Positions 21,246-30,409 of a stretch of DNA of 36,330 nt are shown here, piece by piece. Location of the stretch: positions 1 to 36,330 of the IMG/VR virus record IMGVR_UViG_3300050821_010807; one strand, given 5' to 3'. Made by a program: the position numbers and the translations under genes. How positions within the stretch are numbered: position 1 is the first letter of the stretch; each line of letters opens with the position of its first letter. Below the pieces are notes generated by a model. That model was not told the DNA's origin. It saw only the letters and a list, made by a program, of their open reading frames with translations, and made no database searches. Source of the DNA: a virus.

Positions 21246-23902
21246 CCCTCCTCATCGGCGCAGACGGGGGGAAGTACGACATCCCCGACGAGAACGCGGA
21301 GAAAGCTCTCGCGTCGGGACAATTCACGCTTCCGCCGACGACCTCCGAAGCGGCGCCCGCACCGGTCCAATCCGCCTCCCCCCTAGCGGATACCGGCGCG
21401 AGCGTCGCTTCGGGGGCCGCCGGGGAGACCGGTGCGCCCGCCCCCGCGCCGGCCGCGGAGGCGAAGCCGGACATCTTCGACGTTCCCCTCATTGGCGAGG
21501 ACGGGAAGCTCTACTCGATTCCCGACGAGAACATCCCCGCCGCGCTGCAGACGGGGAAGTTCCGCGTCTCGACTCTCGAGGAGCGGCAGGCCGCGCAGGG
21601 CGAGGCCGCGCGCGCTGCGGAAGTGGAACGCGCTGGCGGTACGGGGCTGAAGCCGTACGTCGGGGGAACCGTCGACGCGCTCCTTACCGGCGCGGGCATC
21701 CACAACCCGGCATTTCAGATCGTAGAGGCTCTCTCCGATAAGGGCTTCCAAGAGACCATTGGCAAGACGAAGGAGCAGATCTCCGAGGAGCATCCTGTCG
21801 CCTACGGCACGGGAGCGGTGGGGGGCGAGGTGGGCTCGGCTCTGCTCACCGGCGCCGCCGCGGGAGCACTCACCAAGGCTACGAAGCTCACCGGGCTCGC
21901 AAAGGCCGCTGCCGAGGGCGCCGTCTTCTCGGCGGAGCCGGTCGCGAAGGCGATCATCAACAAGGACCCAGCCGGGAGCGCGGAGGCGCTCGCGCTGGGC
22001 ATCGGCCTCAATGTCGCGCTCCACGGCGCGTTCGGCGCGATCGAAGCGCTCCCCGGCGCGGCCGCGGAGGGGGTCGATAAGGTCCAGGGCGCGCTGCGCG
22101 CGAAGTTTGCGCCGGAGCTTACGCAAGAGGAGGCCGAGAACCTCATCGGAAAGCGGGTGCTCGGGCTCACCCCCGCTAAGATCGCCGCCGCGCGCGAGGA
22201 GATCGCCCCCGCGCTGAAGGCCGCAGGCGTTACCGCCGAGGACGTCGCGGAGGGACGCGCGCTCGCGAAGGTGCAGAAGCTGGAGGAGAGCGGGCCGGCG
22301 ATCGGCCGGGCGATCAAGGCGCTCGACACGTTCGAAGGAAAGGCGCCGATCATCGAGGAGCACCTCTCGAATGCGCAGGCCGAGCTCCGGAAGCTCCTTC
22401 CCCCCGAGGTGCTCGAGAGCGAGGCGGCGAATGCATCGCTCAAGGCGGGCAAGCTTGCGCTAAAGGAGGCGGCCACGTCCTCCGAGCGGCTCGCGGCGCG
22501 CGGGGTGGTCTCCGAGGCGGAAGGGCGGCTCGCGGCGGTGGGGAAGCTCTCGCCGCTCGCGGAGCAAGCGAGCAAGGCGCTACAGCCGATCTTGGAGCAG
22601 ATCTACGCAGCGGCCGCGAAGGGGACCTTCGAAGAGACCCAATCGCTGAAGAAGTTCATCGGCGGGCAGACCAATTTCGCAGCGGACAACGGCTTCGCAA
22701 ACCAGCTCCGGAAGCGCGCATATGGCATCGTCGCTGAGAACGTCGCGCGCGCGGAGGACGCCGCGGCGCAATCCCTCGGGAGCGCGGAGGTAGTTCAGGG
22801 GTTGCGCGAGCAGCGTGGCGCGTACGCCCTCCACAAGCTCTTCGGGGACGCAGCGGACAGGCTCGCCGCGCGCCAGGCGCCCGAGGAGCTCACCCACCTC
22901 CTCGGGGGTCCGAGCACAGGAAGCGGGCATATGCTCCCCCACTTCGTGCTGCACGCGTTCGGCCTGCCCTCGGGCGTGAACGCCGCGCTCGCCGTCACCG
23001 GCATCCCCCAATTGGTGAAGTCCTACGTCCAGAAGCAATCGCTCCGAGGCGCCGCGGCAAAGCTTTTGAACGAGTCCACCGCTCCGACCACAAGCACGCT
23101 AGTTCACGCGTTGGAGCGGCAGAAGCTCGAGCTTTCCGATTCCGTGAAGGGTTTCTTTGCCTCGCTAGGAACGCGCGAGGCAGAGAAGGTGCTCGACACG
23201 TCGGGCGGTCTCCGTGGCTTCGTCCCCGACGCAAATGGACGCTCGCACGCGCAACAGATTGCGTCGCTGCAGCGACTCGTCACCCAAGCGCAGACCGATC
23301 CCACTGCTACGGCCGCGCGCTTGGATAAGGTCGTCGCACCGCTTCGGGCCGAGGGCCTTCACGAGGTCTCGCAGGCGTACACCGATCACCAGCTCCGGCT
23401 ATTGAAGGTGCTACAGGCCATCCTGCCGAACGACCCCAACTCGATCGCCAAAGCGCACCCGTTCGCGGCGAAGGTGAAGGAGGAGGAGATCGCCCCGGCG
23501 ACGAAGGCGCGTCTGCAGCGCGCGCTCACGATCGCCGCGGACCCGCGCGCGCTCCTTCACCTCGTTCGGAACAATCAGATCTCCGCCGGAGACGTGGCGA
23601 TCGCCGCTGCGGTGAATCCGAGCACGCTGCAGAAGCTCCGGGACGAGGTGATCGCGGAGGGAATGAAGGCGAAGCCGGACCTCTCCTATCAGCAACGCCT
23701 CTCGATGGGCATCCTCCTCGGGCAGCACATCGACGAGAGCACGGCGCAGGTCCCTCAGCTCCAAGCGGCCTACGCGGCGGCCGGCGCGCCGGCGAGCGCA
23801 CCCGCACCGCGGGGGAAGTCTCATCTTTCGGCGAAGGCACGGGACAACCTCGTGTCCGCGCCACTCACGCTTTCTCAGCATTCCGCTGGGCATTCACGAT
23901 GA
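21242..23902 (+). CDS. Very large ejection protein with duplicated IPDEN motif
   Basis: The 886-residue protein begins with LIGADGGKYDIPDEN (4-18), and a second copy, LIGEDGKLYSIPDEN, is at 83-97. Each is followed by an A-L-x-x-G-x-F helix. Such short 'DG.. .IP.en...A...G.f' modules recur in podovirus internal proteins. An Ala/Pro linker separates the copies. Gly/Ala-rich hydrophobic segments at about 185-220 and 245-275 could insert in a membrane. The rest is helical. No catalytic site was seen, so a structural channel role is more likely than peptidoglycan cleavage. It is the last gene of the ejection block; a 35-bp gap follows. Confidence 0.65.
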   Translation: MTLLIGADGGKYDIPDENAEKALASGQFTLPPTTSEAAPAPVQSASPLADTGASVASGAAGETGAPAPAPAAEAKPDIFDVPLIGEDGKLYSIPDENIPAALQTGKFRVSTLEERQAAQGEAARAAEVERAGGTGLKPYVGGTVDALLTGAGIHNPAFQIVEALSDKGFQETIGKTKEQISEEHPVAYGTGAVGGEVGSALLTGAAAGALTKATKLTGLAKAAAEGAVFSAEPVAKAIINKDPAGSAEALALGIGLNVALHGAFGAIEALPGAAAEGVDKVQGALRAKFAPELTQEEAENLIGKRVLGLTPAKIAAAREEIAPALKAAGVTAEDVAEGRALAKVQKLEESGPAIGRAIKALDTFEGKAPIIEEHLSNAQAELRKLLPPEVLESEAANASLKAGKLALKEAATSSERLAARGVVSEAEGRLAAVGKLSPLAEQASKALQPILEQIYAAAAKGTFEETQSLKKFIGGQTNFAADNGFANQLRKRAYGIVAENVARAEDAAAQSLGSAEVVQGLREQRGAYALHKLFGDAADRLAARQAPEELTHLLGGPSTGSGHMLPHFVLHAFGLPSGVNAALAVTGIPQLVKSYVQKQSLRGAAAKLLNESTAPTTSTLVHALERQKLELSDSVKGFFASLGTREAEKVLDTSGGLRGFVPDANGRSHAQQIASLQRLVTQAQTDPTATAARLDKVVAPLRAEGLHEVSQAYTDHQLRLLKVLQAILPNDPNSIAKAHPFAAKVKEEEIAPATKARLQRALTIAADPRALLHLVRNNQISAGDVAIAAAVNPSTLQKLRDEVIAEGMKAKPDLSYQQRLSMGILLGQHIDESTAQVPQLQAAYAAAGAPASAPAPRGKSHLSAKARDNLVSAPLTLSQHSAGHSR

Positions 23903-23937
23903 CGTGTCACCTCGGTTGATGGTGTTGGAGGTGTGGA

Positions 23938-24351
23938 ATGGCGAATACGAGCGAGTTTCTCTTTCAGCCGGCGGGCTTCCAAGCAAAGACCGGCGGCGCG
24001 GTCCCGACGAGCCCGAACAACAGCTTCGTCACCGCGTGGGCCGATAAGCGGTCCGCCATCGCGGTAGGTCTCTCGGTTCTCTTCTACGGCGGTACGCCGA
24101 CCGGCACCCTCACCGTCGAGGTGTCCAACGCGCCCGAGCAGGCGGGCTCGTTCGGCTACCCTCAGAACCAGGGGGATGATGCGCAGACGCTTGCGGGCTC
24201 GTCGCAGACCGTCACGGCGTCCGCCGGGCCCTTCCAATGGCAGCTCTCGAACCTGCCTGCGCGCTGGGTCCGCGTTCGCTACACGAGCTCGCAAACGACG
24301 GCGGGCCTCACGGCGAACGTCTACATGAACGCCCCTCACCAGAGTGCCTGA
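23938..24351 (+). CDS. Beta-sandwich tail appendage protein, 137 residues
   Basis: A strong GGAGGTG lies about 6 bases before the ATG, so this gene probably starts a new translation unit. The product is all-beta: LTVEVSNAPE, FQWQLSNLPARWVRVRYTSS, and a last strand TANVYMN. This is a common small phage structural fold used in tail attachment or fibre anchoring. It precedes the fibre gene and ends in TGA a few bases before the next ATG. Confidence 0.6.
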   Translation: MANTSEFLFQPAGFQAKTGGAVPTSPNNSFVTAWADKRSAIAVGLSVLFYGGTPTGTLTVEVSNAPEQAGSFGYPQNQGDDAQTLAGSSQTVTASAGPFQWQLSNLPARWVRVRYTSSQTTAGLTANVYMNAPHQSA

Positions 24352-24352
24352 G

Positions 24353-26074
24353 ATGACCGTTCCGACGAACGTTCTGATTCAGTACACGATGGTCGGGCAG
24401 CTGCTCACGAACAGCGGCCCGAACGCGTATCAAAACGTATATTGGGACGTCTACAACGCGCCCGATCTAACGGGGCAATACTCCGGCTACTTTGGGCAGC
24501 TGCAGAACATCTCCGTTTCCTCGACGGCGAACATCTCCTCCCCGACGAGCGGTGTTGTCATTCCCACGAGCTCCGCGGGTGGAGACCTCTCGGGCAACTA
24601 CCCCAACCCGACCGTGTCCGGAATCCAGAACCAGCCGGTCGCCGACACGCCTCCGACAAGCGGGCAATCACTCGTCTTCAACGGAACGCAGTACGTCCCG
24701 CAATCGATGGCTGGGGGCGGCTTCGTCGCGGGCGGCGACCTCTCAGGCTCGTCCACGAATCAAACCGTGATCGCGGTCCACGGAACCACCATCCCCGCGG
24801 GTGGCTCGCTACTCACCGGGAACGTTCCACAGGTGACTGGCCCAGGTGCGCTCTCCTACGCGGCGGTCAATCTCGCCGGCGGCACGCAGCACGTGAGCGG
24901 CCTCCTTCCTACGGCGAACCAGGCGAACCAAACGCTCACCGGAGATGTCACCGGCAACACCGGCGCCGCCGTCGTCGCCGCGGTGAACGGCGTCGCGGTC
25001 GCGGGGACTCCGAGCTCCGGCAACATCATGACGGCCACGGGTCCCGCGAATGCACACTGGGCGCCCCCCGCGGGTGGGAGCGGATTGACGACGGGCCTCG
25101 CGAGCGCGCGACCGTCCGCGACGGGTAGCCAGAACCGATACCAGTGCACGGACATCCCGGTTCAGTACACGGACACTGGCGTCGGCACCTGGACCGGTGT
25201 TCTTTCGAACTTCCTCAATCCACCCGCGGCCGCGGCCTCCTATACGGCCGTAGGAAACATCGCGCTTTATCAGCAAGCGGATGCGATTCGGGCGGTGAAC
25301 ACCGTCGCAGCGGGCACTGGCGTCGGCCTCAAAGCCGGGAGCCTCCCGCAAAACGGGCAATGGCAGGTCACGCTGCACATCGTTCCGCTATTCCAGCCAA
25401 ACGCGACGTTCCCCGAATTTGCGCTTGTCGTCGCGAACGGCACTACGAGCGGCACGAGCGTTAGCTACAACATTGGCTTCTATTCGACTTCGGGCGTCGG
25501 AATCCACGCGACGCGCGATGTCATCGGGACCACGACACGACAAGCGCTGTACATCGAGCCGAGCAACACGACGCTCAACAGCGGCACCACGGGAGGAACG
25601 CATTTCCGGTTCCTGAACGACGGCGCCACGATGCATATGCAGTACAGCAACGACGGATATTCATGGGTCACGCTCTACGGCGTGGACTCGCCCGCCGGAC
25701 TTACGAACTACGGTTTCTGGCTCGGGTGCGAGAACAACAGCACCACCGCCGCGTGGTCGCAAGCGCTCATCCTGCAACAGACCTTGCAGTCGAGCCTCAC
25801 GGCCCCACCGCAAGCCGTCACCGGCGCGACGGGGAACGCCGTGCCCGTCACGGTCACGGTCGCGAGCACCGCGGGGTACTTCGTTGGCGACGTCTGCAGC
25901 GTCAAGGGAATGGTCGGAAACACCGCCGCTAACACTGGTAGCAATGCGACCGGAATGACAGCGACTCTAGGGCTCGTGATAACGGCGATGACGGGCACCA
26001 CGATCACGTTTGGGGAAGTCAACGGCAACGGAACGTGGACGAGCGGCGGAGAGATCGTCCTCGTCTCACGCTGA
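24353..26074 (+). CDS. Tail fibre with GGDLSG repeats
   Basis: The ATG at 24353 is preferred; a GTG at 24344 in the same frame would overlap the previous gene. The protein has 573 residues. Three diverged copies of a phage-fibre repeat are visible: GGDLSGNYPNPTVSGI (76-91), GGDLSGSSTNQTVIAV (127-142) and TGDVTGNTGAAVVAAV (196-211). In this family the repeats form a thin trimeric shaft. Residues about 280-460 look like a globular beta domain, probably lectin-like, and the end is another beta domain. It is the likely distal receptor-contact fibre. No shaft-trimerising chaperone was identified. Confidence 0.75.
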   Translation: MTVPTNVLIQYTMVGQLLTNSGPNAYQNVYWDVYNAPDLTGQYSGYFGQLQNISVSSTANISSPTSGVVIPTSSAGGDLSGNYPNPTVSGIQNQPVADTPPTSGQSLVFNGTQYVPQSMAGGGFVAGGDLSGSSTNQTVIAVHGTTIPAGGSLLTGNVPQVTGPGALSYAAVNLAGGTQHVSGLLPTANQANQTLTGDVTGNTGAAVVAAVNGVAVAGTPSSGNIMTATGPANAHWAPPAGGSGLTTGLASARPSATGSQNRYQCTDIPVQYTDTGVGTWTGVLSNFLNPPAAAASYTAVGNIALYQQADAIRAVNTVAAGTGVGLKAGSLPQNGQWQVTLHIVPLFQPNATFPEFALVVANGTTSGTSVSYNIGFYSTSGVGIHATRDVIGTTTRQALYIEPSNTTLNSGTTGGTHFRFLNDGATMHMQYSNDGYSWVTLYGVDSPAGLTNYGFWLGCENNSTTAAWSQALILQQTLQSSLTAPPQAVTGATGNAVPVTVTVASTAGYFVGDVCSVKGMVGNTAANTGSNATGMTATLGLVITAMTGTTITFGEVNGNGTWTSGGEIVLVSR

Positions 26075-26084
26075 AAGCAAGGCC

Positions 26085-28016
26085 ATGAATAACACAAGAT
26101 ACATCACGTTCGCTGCTGCCGCGATTGCGATCGCCGCCATGGTCTTCGGCACCACGCAGATGAATACGCAGACCGTGGGCGCGGTGCTAGGCGGTCCCAC
26201 TACGCTCTGCCCTCTCGGGTGGTACGCGCCGGACCCGAACACGTCGCAATGCTCTACGGCGTTTGGCTACGAGCCATCCGTCGCTGGCGTCACAACGAAC
26301 GTCTTCGCAATCCAGGGTCTCACGCCTGGTGACAGTGACTTCGTCACGACGCTAATCAACGTGCAAGCGCCGGGGGCAACGGATGAGAACGGGCGAGCCT
26401 GGTTCCGGTACAAGTGGGGCTTCACATATCGTCTGGACGGAAGTGCGTTCGCGGACCCGACGGGAGCAACTACGCCGACTCTGGTCGATTCGCAGATCGG
26501 CTCTGGTCTATCCGGAACGACGGTGAACCTCATTCAGAACGGCAGCACCCTCACCATCACAACGAACTGCGCGACGGCCGGATCTTGCGCGACGAACGGC
26601 AGCGTGGATTGGTTCCGGAACGCCTCTTCGCCGTGGGTCCTCTCCGTCTCCCCGACGATGGCCTACGCGAGCCCGACGTCGCCCACGCTGTTGACGATCA
26701 CCACAACTCCCGGCGCGACCAACAACCTCACCGGCCTTGGATGTGTTGTGCCCGGTGCCTACGCGGGTGGGTCGCCCTACGTGGGCTGCACCCATAGCAG
26801 CTATGCGCTTCAGAACTGCGTGCAACAGTCGCAGACCACCGCGACGTGCTTCCTGCCAGCGGGCAGCTATACCGCCGGTGTGGATTCGGTCTGCCTCCAA
26901 AGTGGCTCGAATCCGTTCTGCCTCGTATCGGGCTTCACCCTCGACGCAGCCGCACCCGCCGACTCCGGCGCGGCAGATTCCGCATCGGGCGACGCTGGCT
27001 CTATCCTGCGACTCGCCACGAGCGCCGACCTCACCGATGGTGGATATGGGTACCCGTCTTTCGTCTGGGCACCGGGCGGCCAGTCGATACTGTTTGTCAC
27101 GTCACAAACGGTCGCATCATGCTCCTCGGCCACAATCTGCGGTAACGCGGCAACAGTTGGCGCCATCACCGCTGGTGCAGTCGGAGGAACAAGCCTGGTT
27201 GAGCTTACGACACCGGCATGCGGCGCGGGGACATGCACCAGCGCCACGAACGGAGGGTCGGCGTCGTGCCCCGTGGTACTCACCTGCAATACAGGTACAC
27301 TGTCCTCCGGTGGCATCAAGGCGGGCGATGTCTGGTACCAGACCAATCCGGACGCTGGCGGCATTGCGTGGTCCTCGATGGCTATGCTCACAACGACCAA
27401 CCCGGACGCGAGCGCCCAGACCGTTGTGGCAAGCGCGTTGGATTGGGTCACCAATACATATACCGCCACGCCGCTGAATGCTCCGACTGCGCCAGACTAC
27501 CACGCAACCGGTGGTGGTACTGGTTCCGATCAACCCTACGTGCACATGACCACGACGATCGGGAACCAAGGTCTGTTCAACAATACGGTGCCGTCCGTGG
27601 CCTCGGGTCTCGTGAGCATGATGGGGGCGTTCAAGCTGAACGCGGCCGGGTTCGCGCTATTCTCATCGACGAGCGGAGCCATGGAGGCTTACCAGACGTC
27701 GGGCACGGTGGTCGATCAGTATCAGTCGGGAGGACCCGCGAACTCCCAGACGGTCGCAAACGGAACCACCTACAATTTTCAGGACATCTTCAACGGGGCA
27801 TCCTCATCGCAGACGTTCAATGGGACTCTCGTTTCCGGCGGCAACCCCGGTGCGCAGGCGACCAACCAACGGATTCTCTGGGGTCAACAGCAGGGATCCA
27901 GCGTGCACGGGATGAACGCGGACATGTTCGACCTCATCTACTACCCGTTCGTCCTCAACTCGACCGCGGCTGGGTACTGGCGCTCGTATCACGCGGCGAG
28001 GGGTATCGGCCTATGA
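26085..28016 (+). CDS. Exported protein with C-terminal lectin-like (LamG/ConA) domain
   Basis: The start at ATG 26085 is preferred over 26010, because it follows AAGCAAGG and gives an N-terminal hydrophobic signal (ITFAAAAIAIAAMVFG). The protein has 643 residues. Residues about 225-290 contain seven Cys, suggesting disulphides formed outside the cytoplasm. An Asp/Ala/Gly/Ser linker (about 295-310), typical of secreted proteins of Myxococcota, comes next. The last 160 residues resemble concanavalin A-like/LamG lectins and end in the usual YHAARGIGL-type helix. Tail proteins rarely carry a Sec signal, so it may be a secreted or surface factor rather than a virion part. The stop overlaps the next ATG. 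Confidence 0.65.
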   Translation: MNNTRYITFAAAAIAIAAMVFGTTQMNTQTVGAVLGGPTTLCPLGWYAPDPNTSQCSTAFGYEPSVAGVTTNVFAIQGLTPGDSDFVTTLINVQAPGATDENGRAWFRYKWGFTYRLDGSAFADPTGATTPTLVDSQIGSGLSGTTVNLIQNGSTLTITTNCATAGSCATNGSVDWFRNASSPWVLSVSPTMAYASPTSPTLLTITTTPGATNNLTGLGCVVPGAYAGGSPYVGCTHSSYALQNCVQQSQTTATCFLPAGSYTAGVDSVCLQSGSNPFCLVSGFTLDAAAPADSGAADSASGDAGSILRLATSADLTDGGYGYPSFVWAPGGQSILFVTSQTVASCSSATICGNAATVGAITAGAVGGTSLVELTTPACGAGTCTSATNGGSASCPVVLTCNTGTLSSGGIKAGDVWYQTNPDAGGIAWSSMAMLTTTNPDASAQTVVASALDWVTNTYTATPLNAPTAPDYHATGGGTGSDQPYVHMTTTIGNQGLFNNTVPSVASGLVSMMGAFKLNAAGFALFSSTSGAMEAYQTSGTVVDQYQSGGPANSQTVANGTTYNFQDIFNGASSSQTFNGTLVSGGNPGAQATNQRILWGQQQGSSVHGMNADMFDLIYYPFVLNSTAAGYWRSYHAARGIGL

Positions 28017-29521
28017 ACGCCCGCACTCATAGGGTTATTCTTTCGCTCATCGTTATTGCATCGGCAATGTCGGCGGCCATCTCCTGGCGCAACCCGGAAG
28101 CACGAGCCTCAGCGGTAACTGGCTTAGGGCTCGGCGCGACCTCGGGCGCGCCGTCATTGCCTGCGCAGGTAATGATTGTGATGATTGGGGGGCAATCGTT
28201 GTCCAACGGTGGCGGGGATCTGTACGACGCGGCTGCGCAGGCGACGTATGCGAACGGCTTCGAACTATGCAATGATGCGGGGACGTATACCCTGCCGGCG
28301 TCCGGCAATGCTTGGGGTCTCTGTCCGATCGAAGCCTATGGTCGCTCCTTCGTGGACGCAGCCGTAGGGGCAATCATCGCTATGCCCTACCCTAACAACT
28401 ACCTCGGCCCATCATTCGATCGGCAATTCCAGATCGACTTTGCCGGCTTGCTACAGGGCGGCGGGTACCCGGCGCCCACCCTGGTTACGTCGAGCACAGG
28501 TGTGGGCGGTGGCCTATTCACACAGGTTGGGTATGGCGGGTCATACAACTCATTCGATGCCGGGTTCTTCGAGATGCGGGAGATCGCGGCGCTCGCGTCC
28601 AACTCGGGTCGCACGTCTGCGGTGGCGGCGTTCGTATTTGTCCACGGCGAGGCCGATTGCGCTGCGCCAGTGGCCACGTATCAAGCCAATCTGGCGACGG
28701 AATGCAGTGCTGTCCAGACGTATTATCGGCAGACGACGGGGCAAACGAGGGCGATTCCATGCATCATCGCCGAGCAGGATGCTAGATGCCAAAGCGCCGC
28801 TCCGGTCTATGCGTGGAGCGAGCAGGCGCAGCTGATGGCATCCCAAGCGGGGGCCGGCGTCATGGGGTCCCCGCAGATTGCCGGCGCTACCTATATGATG
28901 CCCCGCGATCAGGTGAGCGGGGATTATGCGCATATGACTTTGCCGGGGTACAAGCAGCTGGGGGCCCTCATCGCCAAGGTGGCCTATCATGATGAGCGAT
29001 ACCTGGACGGCGCCGAGTCGCCGCGATGGGAGGCGACGCAACCACTGAAAGTGACGTCTACAGACGCGACGTGTGGGGCGCTGGACCCTGGCACATTCAC
29101 CGTGTCTGGTAACGACATTACGGTGCAGATCCATACACCCAATCCACCACTACAGACGGATTGCGGGACATTCGGGGCGCCGCACCAAACAGGAACATAT
29201 TCAACATGGGGCGCATGCGTTGGGTGGGGCGGCTGGGTAGGTGGCCTAGCTGGTACCCCCGTCCACTGCAGTAGCATTAGTTACGGCGCGTGTATTGGCC
29301 ACACGTGCCCGATGACGATACACTTCGGCGGGCCTATCGATACCATCGAGTACGCGCATACCCCGGACACGCCTCTAGGGGGCGCCACCTGCCAGGGTGG
29401 TGGCCGATGTGGATGCGTCCGGGATCAAGGAGAATTTACAGACCCGAGCACTGGGGCCCCCATTTACTCCTACCTAACTCAATTCTTCCAGTGCGCTGGA
29501 CCGGACGGAGGCCCGTTCTAA
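28013..29521 (+). CDS. Exported SGNH-type carbohydrate esterase
   Basis: The 502-residue protein has an N-terminal signal (hydrophobic 8-24, ARASA cleavage-type site near 30-34). The catalytic blocks of sialate-O-acetylesterase-like SGNH hydrolases are visible: MIGGQSLSNG with nucleophile Ser62, VHGEAD (210-215), and DYAHMTLPGY with Asp304 and His307 as the other triad members. It probably removes acetyl groups from host surface polysaccharide. The C-terminal 150 residues are Cys- and Gly-rich and may bind carbohydrate. Base composition here is less GC-rich than in the capsid genes, suggesting recent acquisition. It is coupled to the lectin-like gene before it. The family call is strong; the substrate is unknown. 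Confidence 0.8.
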   Translation: MNARTHRVILSLIVIASAMSAAISWRNPEARASAVTGLGLGATSGAPSLPAQVMIVMIGGQSLSNGGGDLYDAAAQATYANGFELCNDAGTYTLPASGNAWGLCPIEAYGRSFVDAAVGAIIAMPYPNNYLGPSFDRQFQIDFAGLLQGGGYPAPTLVTSSTGVGGGLFTQVGYGGSYNSFDAGFFEMREIAALASNSGRTSAVAAFVFVHGEADCAAPVATYQANLATECSAVQTYYRQTTGQTRAIPCIIAEQDARCQSAAPVYAWSEQAQLMASQAGAGVMGSPQIAGATYMMPRDQVSGDYAHMTLPGYKQLGALIAKVAYHDERYLDGAESPRWEATQPLKVTSTDATCGALDPGTFTVSGNDITVQIHTPNPPLQTDCGTFGAPHQTGTYSTWGACVGWGGWVGGLAGTPVHCSSISYGACIGHTCPMTIHFGGPIDTIEYAHTPDTPLGGATCQGGGRCGCVRDQGEFTDPSTGAPIYSYLTQFFQCAGPDGGPF

Positions 29522-29707
29522 ATGACCCCGGACCAACTCGAAGCCATCCACGCCAAGCTCGACGAGCTAATCCGCGAGCTGCGCAACAACCGGCAGGCCG
29601 AGCAACGCCACGGCCTCGCCATCGGCGAGCTTCAGCAATGGCGAGACGCGCATGAGGCGATGCACCAGGACGAGCGCGCGGATACTCTGCGAGACGGGCA
29701 TCAATGA
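29522..29707 (+). CDS. Small coiled-coil protein, 61 residues
   Basis: It begins immediately after the esterase stop. The protein is charged and helical throughout (DQLEAIHAKLDELIRELRNNR, then HGLAIGELQQWRDAHEAM) and lacks a membrane segment. It heads the lysis cassette. Its stop overlaps the next ATG. It may pair with the following membrane-anchored coiled-coil protein. Confidence 0.6.
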   Translation: MTPDQLEAIHAKLDELIRELRNNRQAEQRHGLAIGELQQWRDAHEAMHQDERADTLRDGHQ

Positions 29708-30006
29708 GTAGCGATGTGATAGCGCTGGCGGGCCTATGCGTCACGATGCTCGGCATCCTGGTAGGATTCGTCTGGAACGCCGCGGTCACGGCGACGGGTC
29801 TCAAGATGCGCGTGTCCTCGCTTGAGCGCGACCATGAGGGGACCGCCAAGGACTTGCGAGACCAGATCCGCGGCCTGCAGGTCGTCATTGAGACGCTCCG
29901 CTCGTCCGTGTGGGAGCTCACCACGCGGCTCAAGGTCAACGCGGCGGAGATGCGAGCGAGTCAGCACGACATCAGCGACACCGATCCACCCCCGAGGAAC
30001 CGATGA
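29704..30006 (+). CDS. Membrane-anchored coiled-coil protein (i-spanin- or holin-like)
   Basis: The 100-residue product has one N-terminal membrane segment (about residues 5-27, VIALAGLCVTMLGILVGFVW). A coiled coil (about 38-85) and a polar Pro-rich end follow. One inner-membrane anchor plus a periplasmic coiled coil is the plan of i-spanins, which pair with an outer-membrane lipoprotein such as the one at 30218-30409. A small holin or an anchor for the preceding coiled-coil protein are alternatives. It has ATGA overlap with its neighbours on both sides. Confidence 0.6.
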   Translation: MSSDVIALAGLCVTMLGILVGFVWNAAVTATGLKMRVSSLERDHEGTAKDLRDQIRGLQVVIETLRSSVWELTTRLKVNAAEMRASQHDISDTDPPPRNR

Positions 30007-30221
30007 TGCAAATGGACCCCAAGCTACGAGCCACGTTCGAAGTGGCCGCGTCGGCTTTCGCGATGGGCTTCCTCACGTACCTGGAGCCCATGCTCAACGG
30101 TGGGAACCTCCCGCCGCAGGCGCAGTGGGGGCACGTGCTGCTGATGGCATGCGTCGCCGGCGCCATCATGACCTACCACCGGCTCGTCCCGAGCCCCCTC
30201 GACGCGCCGGTGAAGTCGTGA
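30003..30221 (+). CDS. Candidate holin, two membrane segments
   Basis: The 72-residue protein has hydrophobic stretches at about 11-30 (TFEVAASAFAMGFLTYL) and 43-60 (VLLMACVAGAIMTY). They are separated by a short Asn/Gly/Pro turn, followed by a basic/polar tail. Small size, two membrane helices and position in front of an endolysin that lacks a signal peptide fit a class II holin. The start overlaps the previous stop (ATGA); a second ATG follows directly. Confidence 0.65.
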   Translation: MMQMDPKLRATFEVAASAFAMGFLTYLEPMLNGGNLPPQAQWGHVLLMACVAGAIMTYHRLVPSPLDAPVKS

Positions 30222-30409
30222 GGCGGTTCCGTTCGTCCTTTGCGCTCTTCGCTCTGGCCCTCGCCGCGTGCGCTCCGGTGATTGCCTCTCCCTACGAAGC
30301 GCAGCAACGTGCGTGCGTCGAAGACGCTGCCACGCGCGCGGAAGCCGACGCGTGCCGCTGCCGCGTCCGTGCGCAGTACGGCAACCCATGTGACGGAGGT
30401 GCGCCGTGA
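30218..30409 (+). CDS. Lipoprotein, candidate o-spanin (Rz1-like)
   Basis: The GTG start overlaps the previous stop. The 63-residue product has two Arg pairs, a hydrophobic stretch and a canonical lipobox LAAC with Cys18, so it should be exported and lipidated. The mature part is about 45 residues with Cys pairs (DACRCRV, NPC). Tiny lipoproteins inside lysis cassettes of phages of Gram-negative bacteria are usually o-spanins, which fuse the outer membrane to the inner membrane at lysis. The Pro content is lower than in lambda Rz1, so this is probable rather than certain. Confidence 0.65.
   Translation: MRRFRSSFALFALALAACAPVIASPYEAQQRACVEDAATRAEADACRCRVRAQYGNPCDGGAP

Noticed and set aside
23900-23909. 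Short palindrome TGACGTGTCA at the end of the 886-residue gene
   Set aside because: Four-base arms only and overlapping a stop codon; too short to separate from chance.
26010-26084. Upstream ATG for the exported lectin-like protein
   Set aside because: Would overlap the fibre gene and bury the hydrophobic N-terminal signal; ATG 26085 has a better ribosome site.
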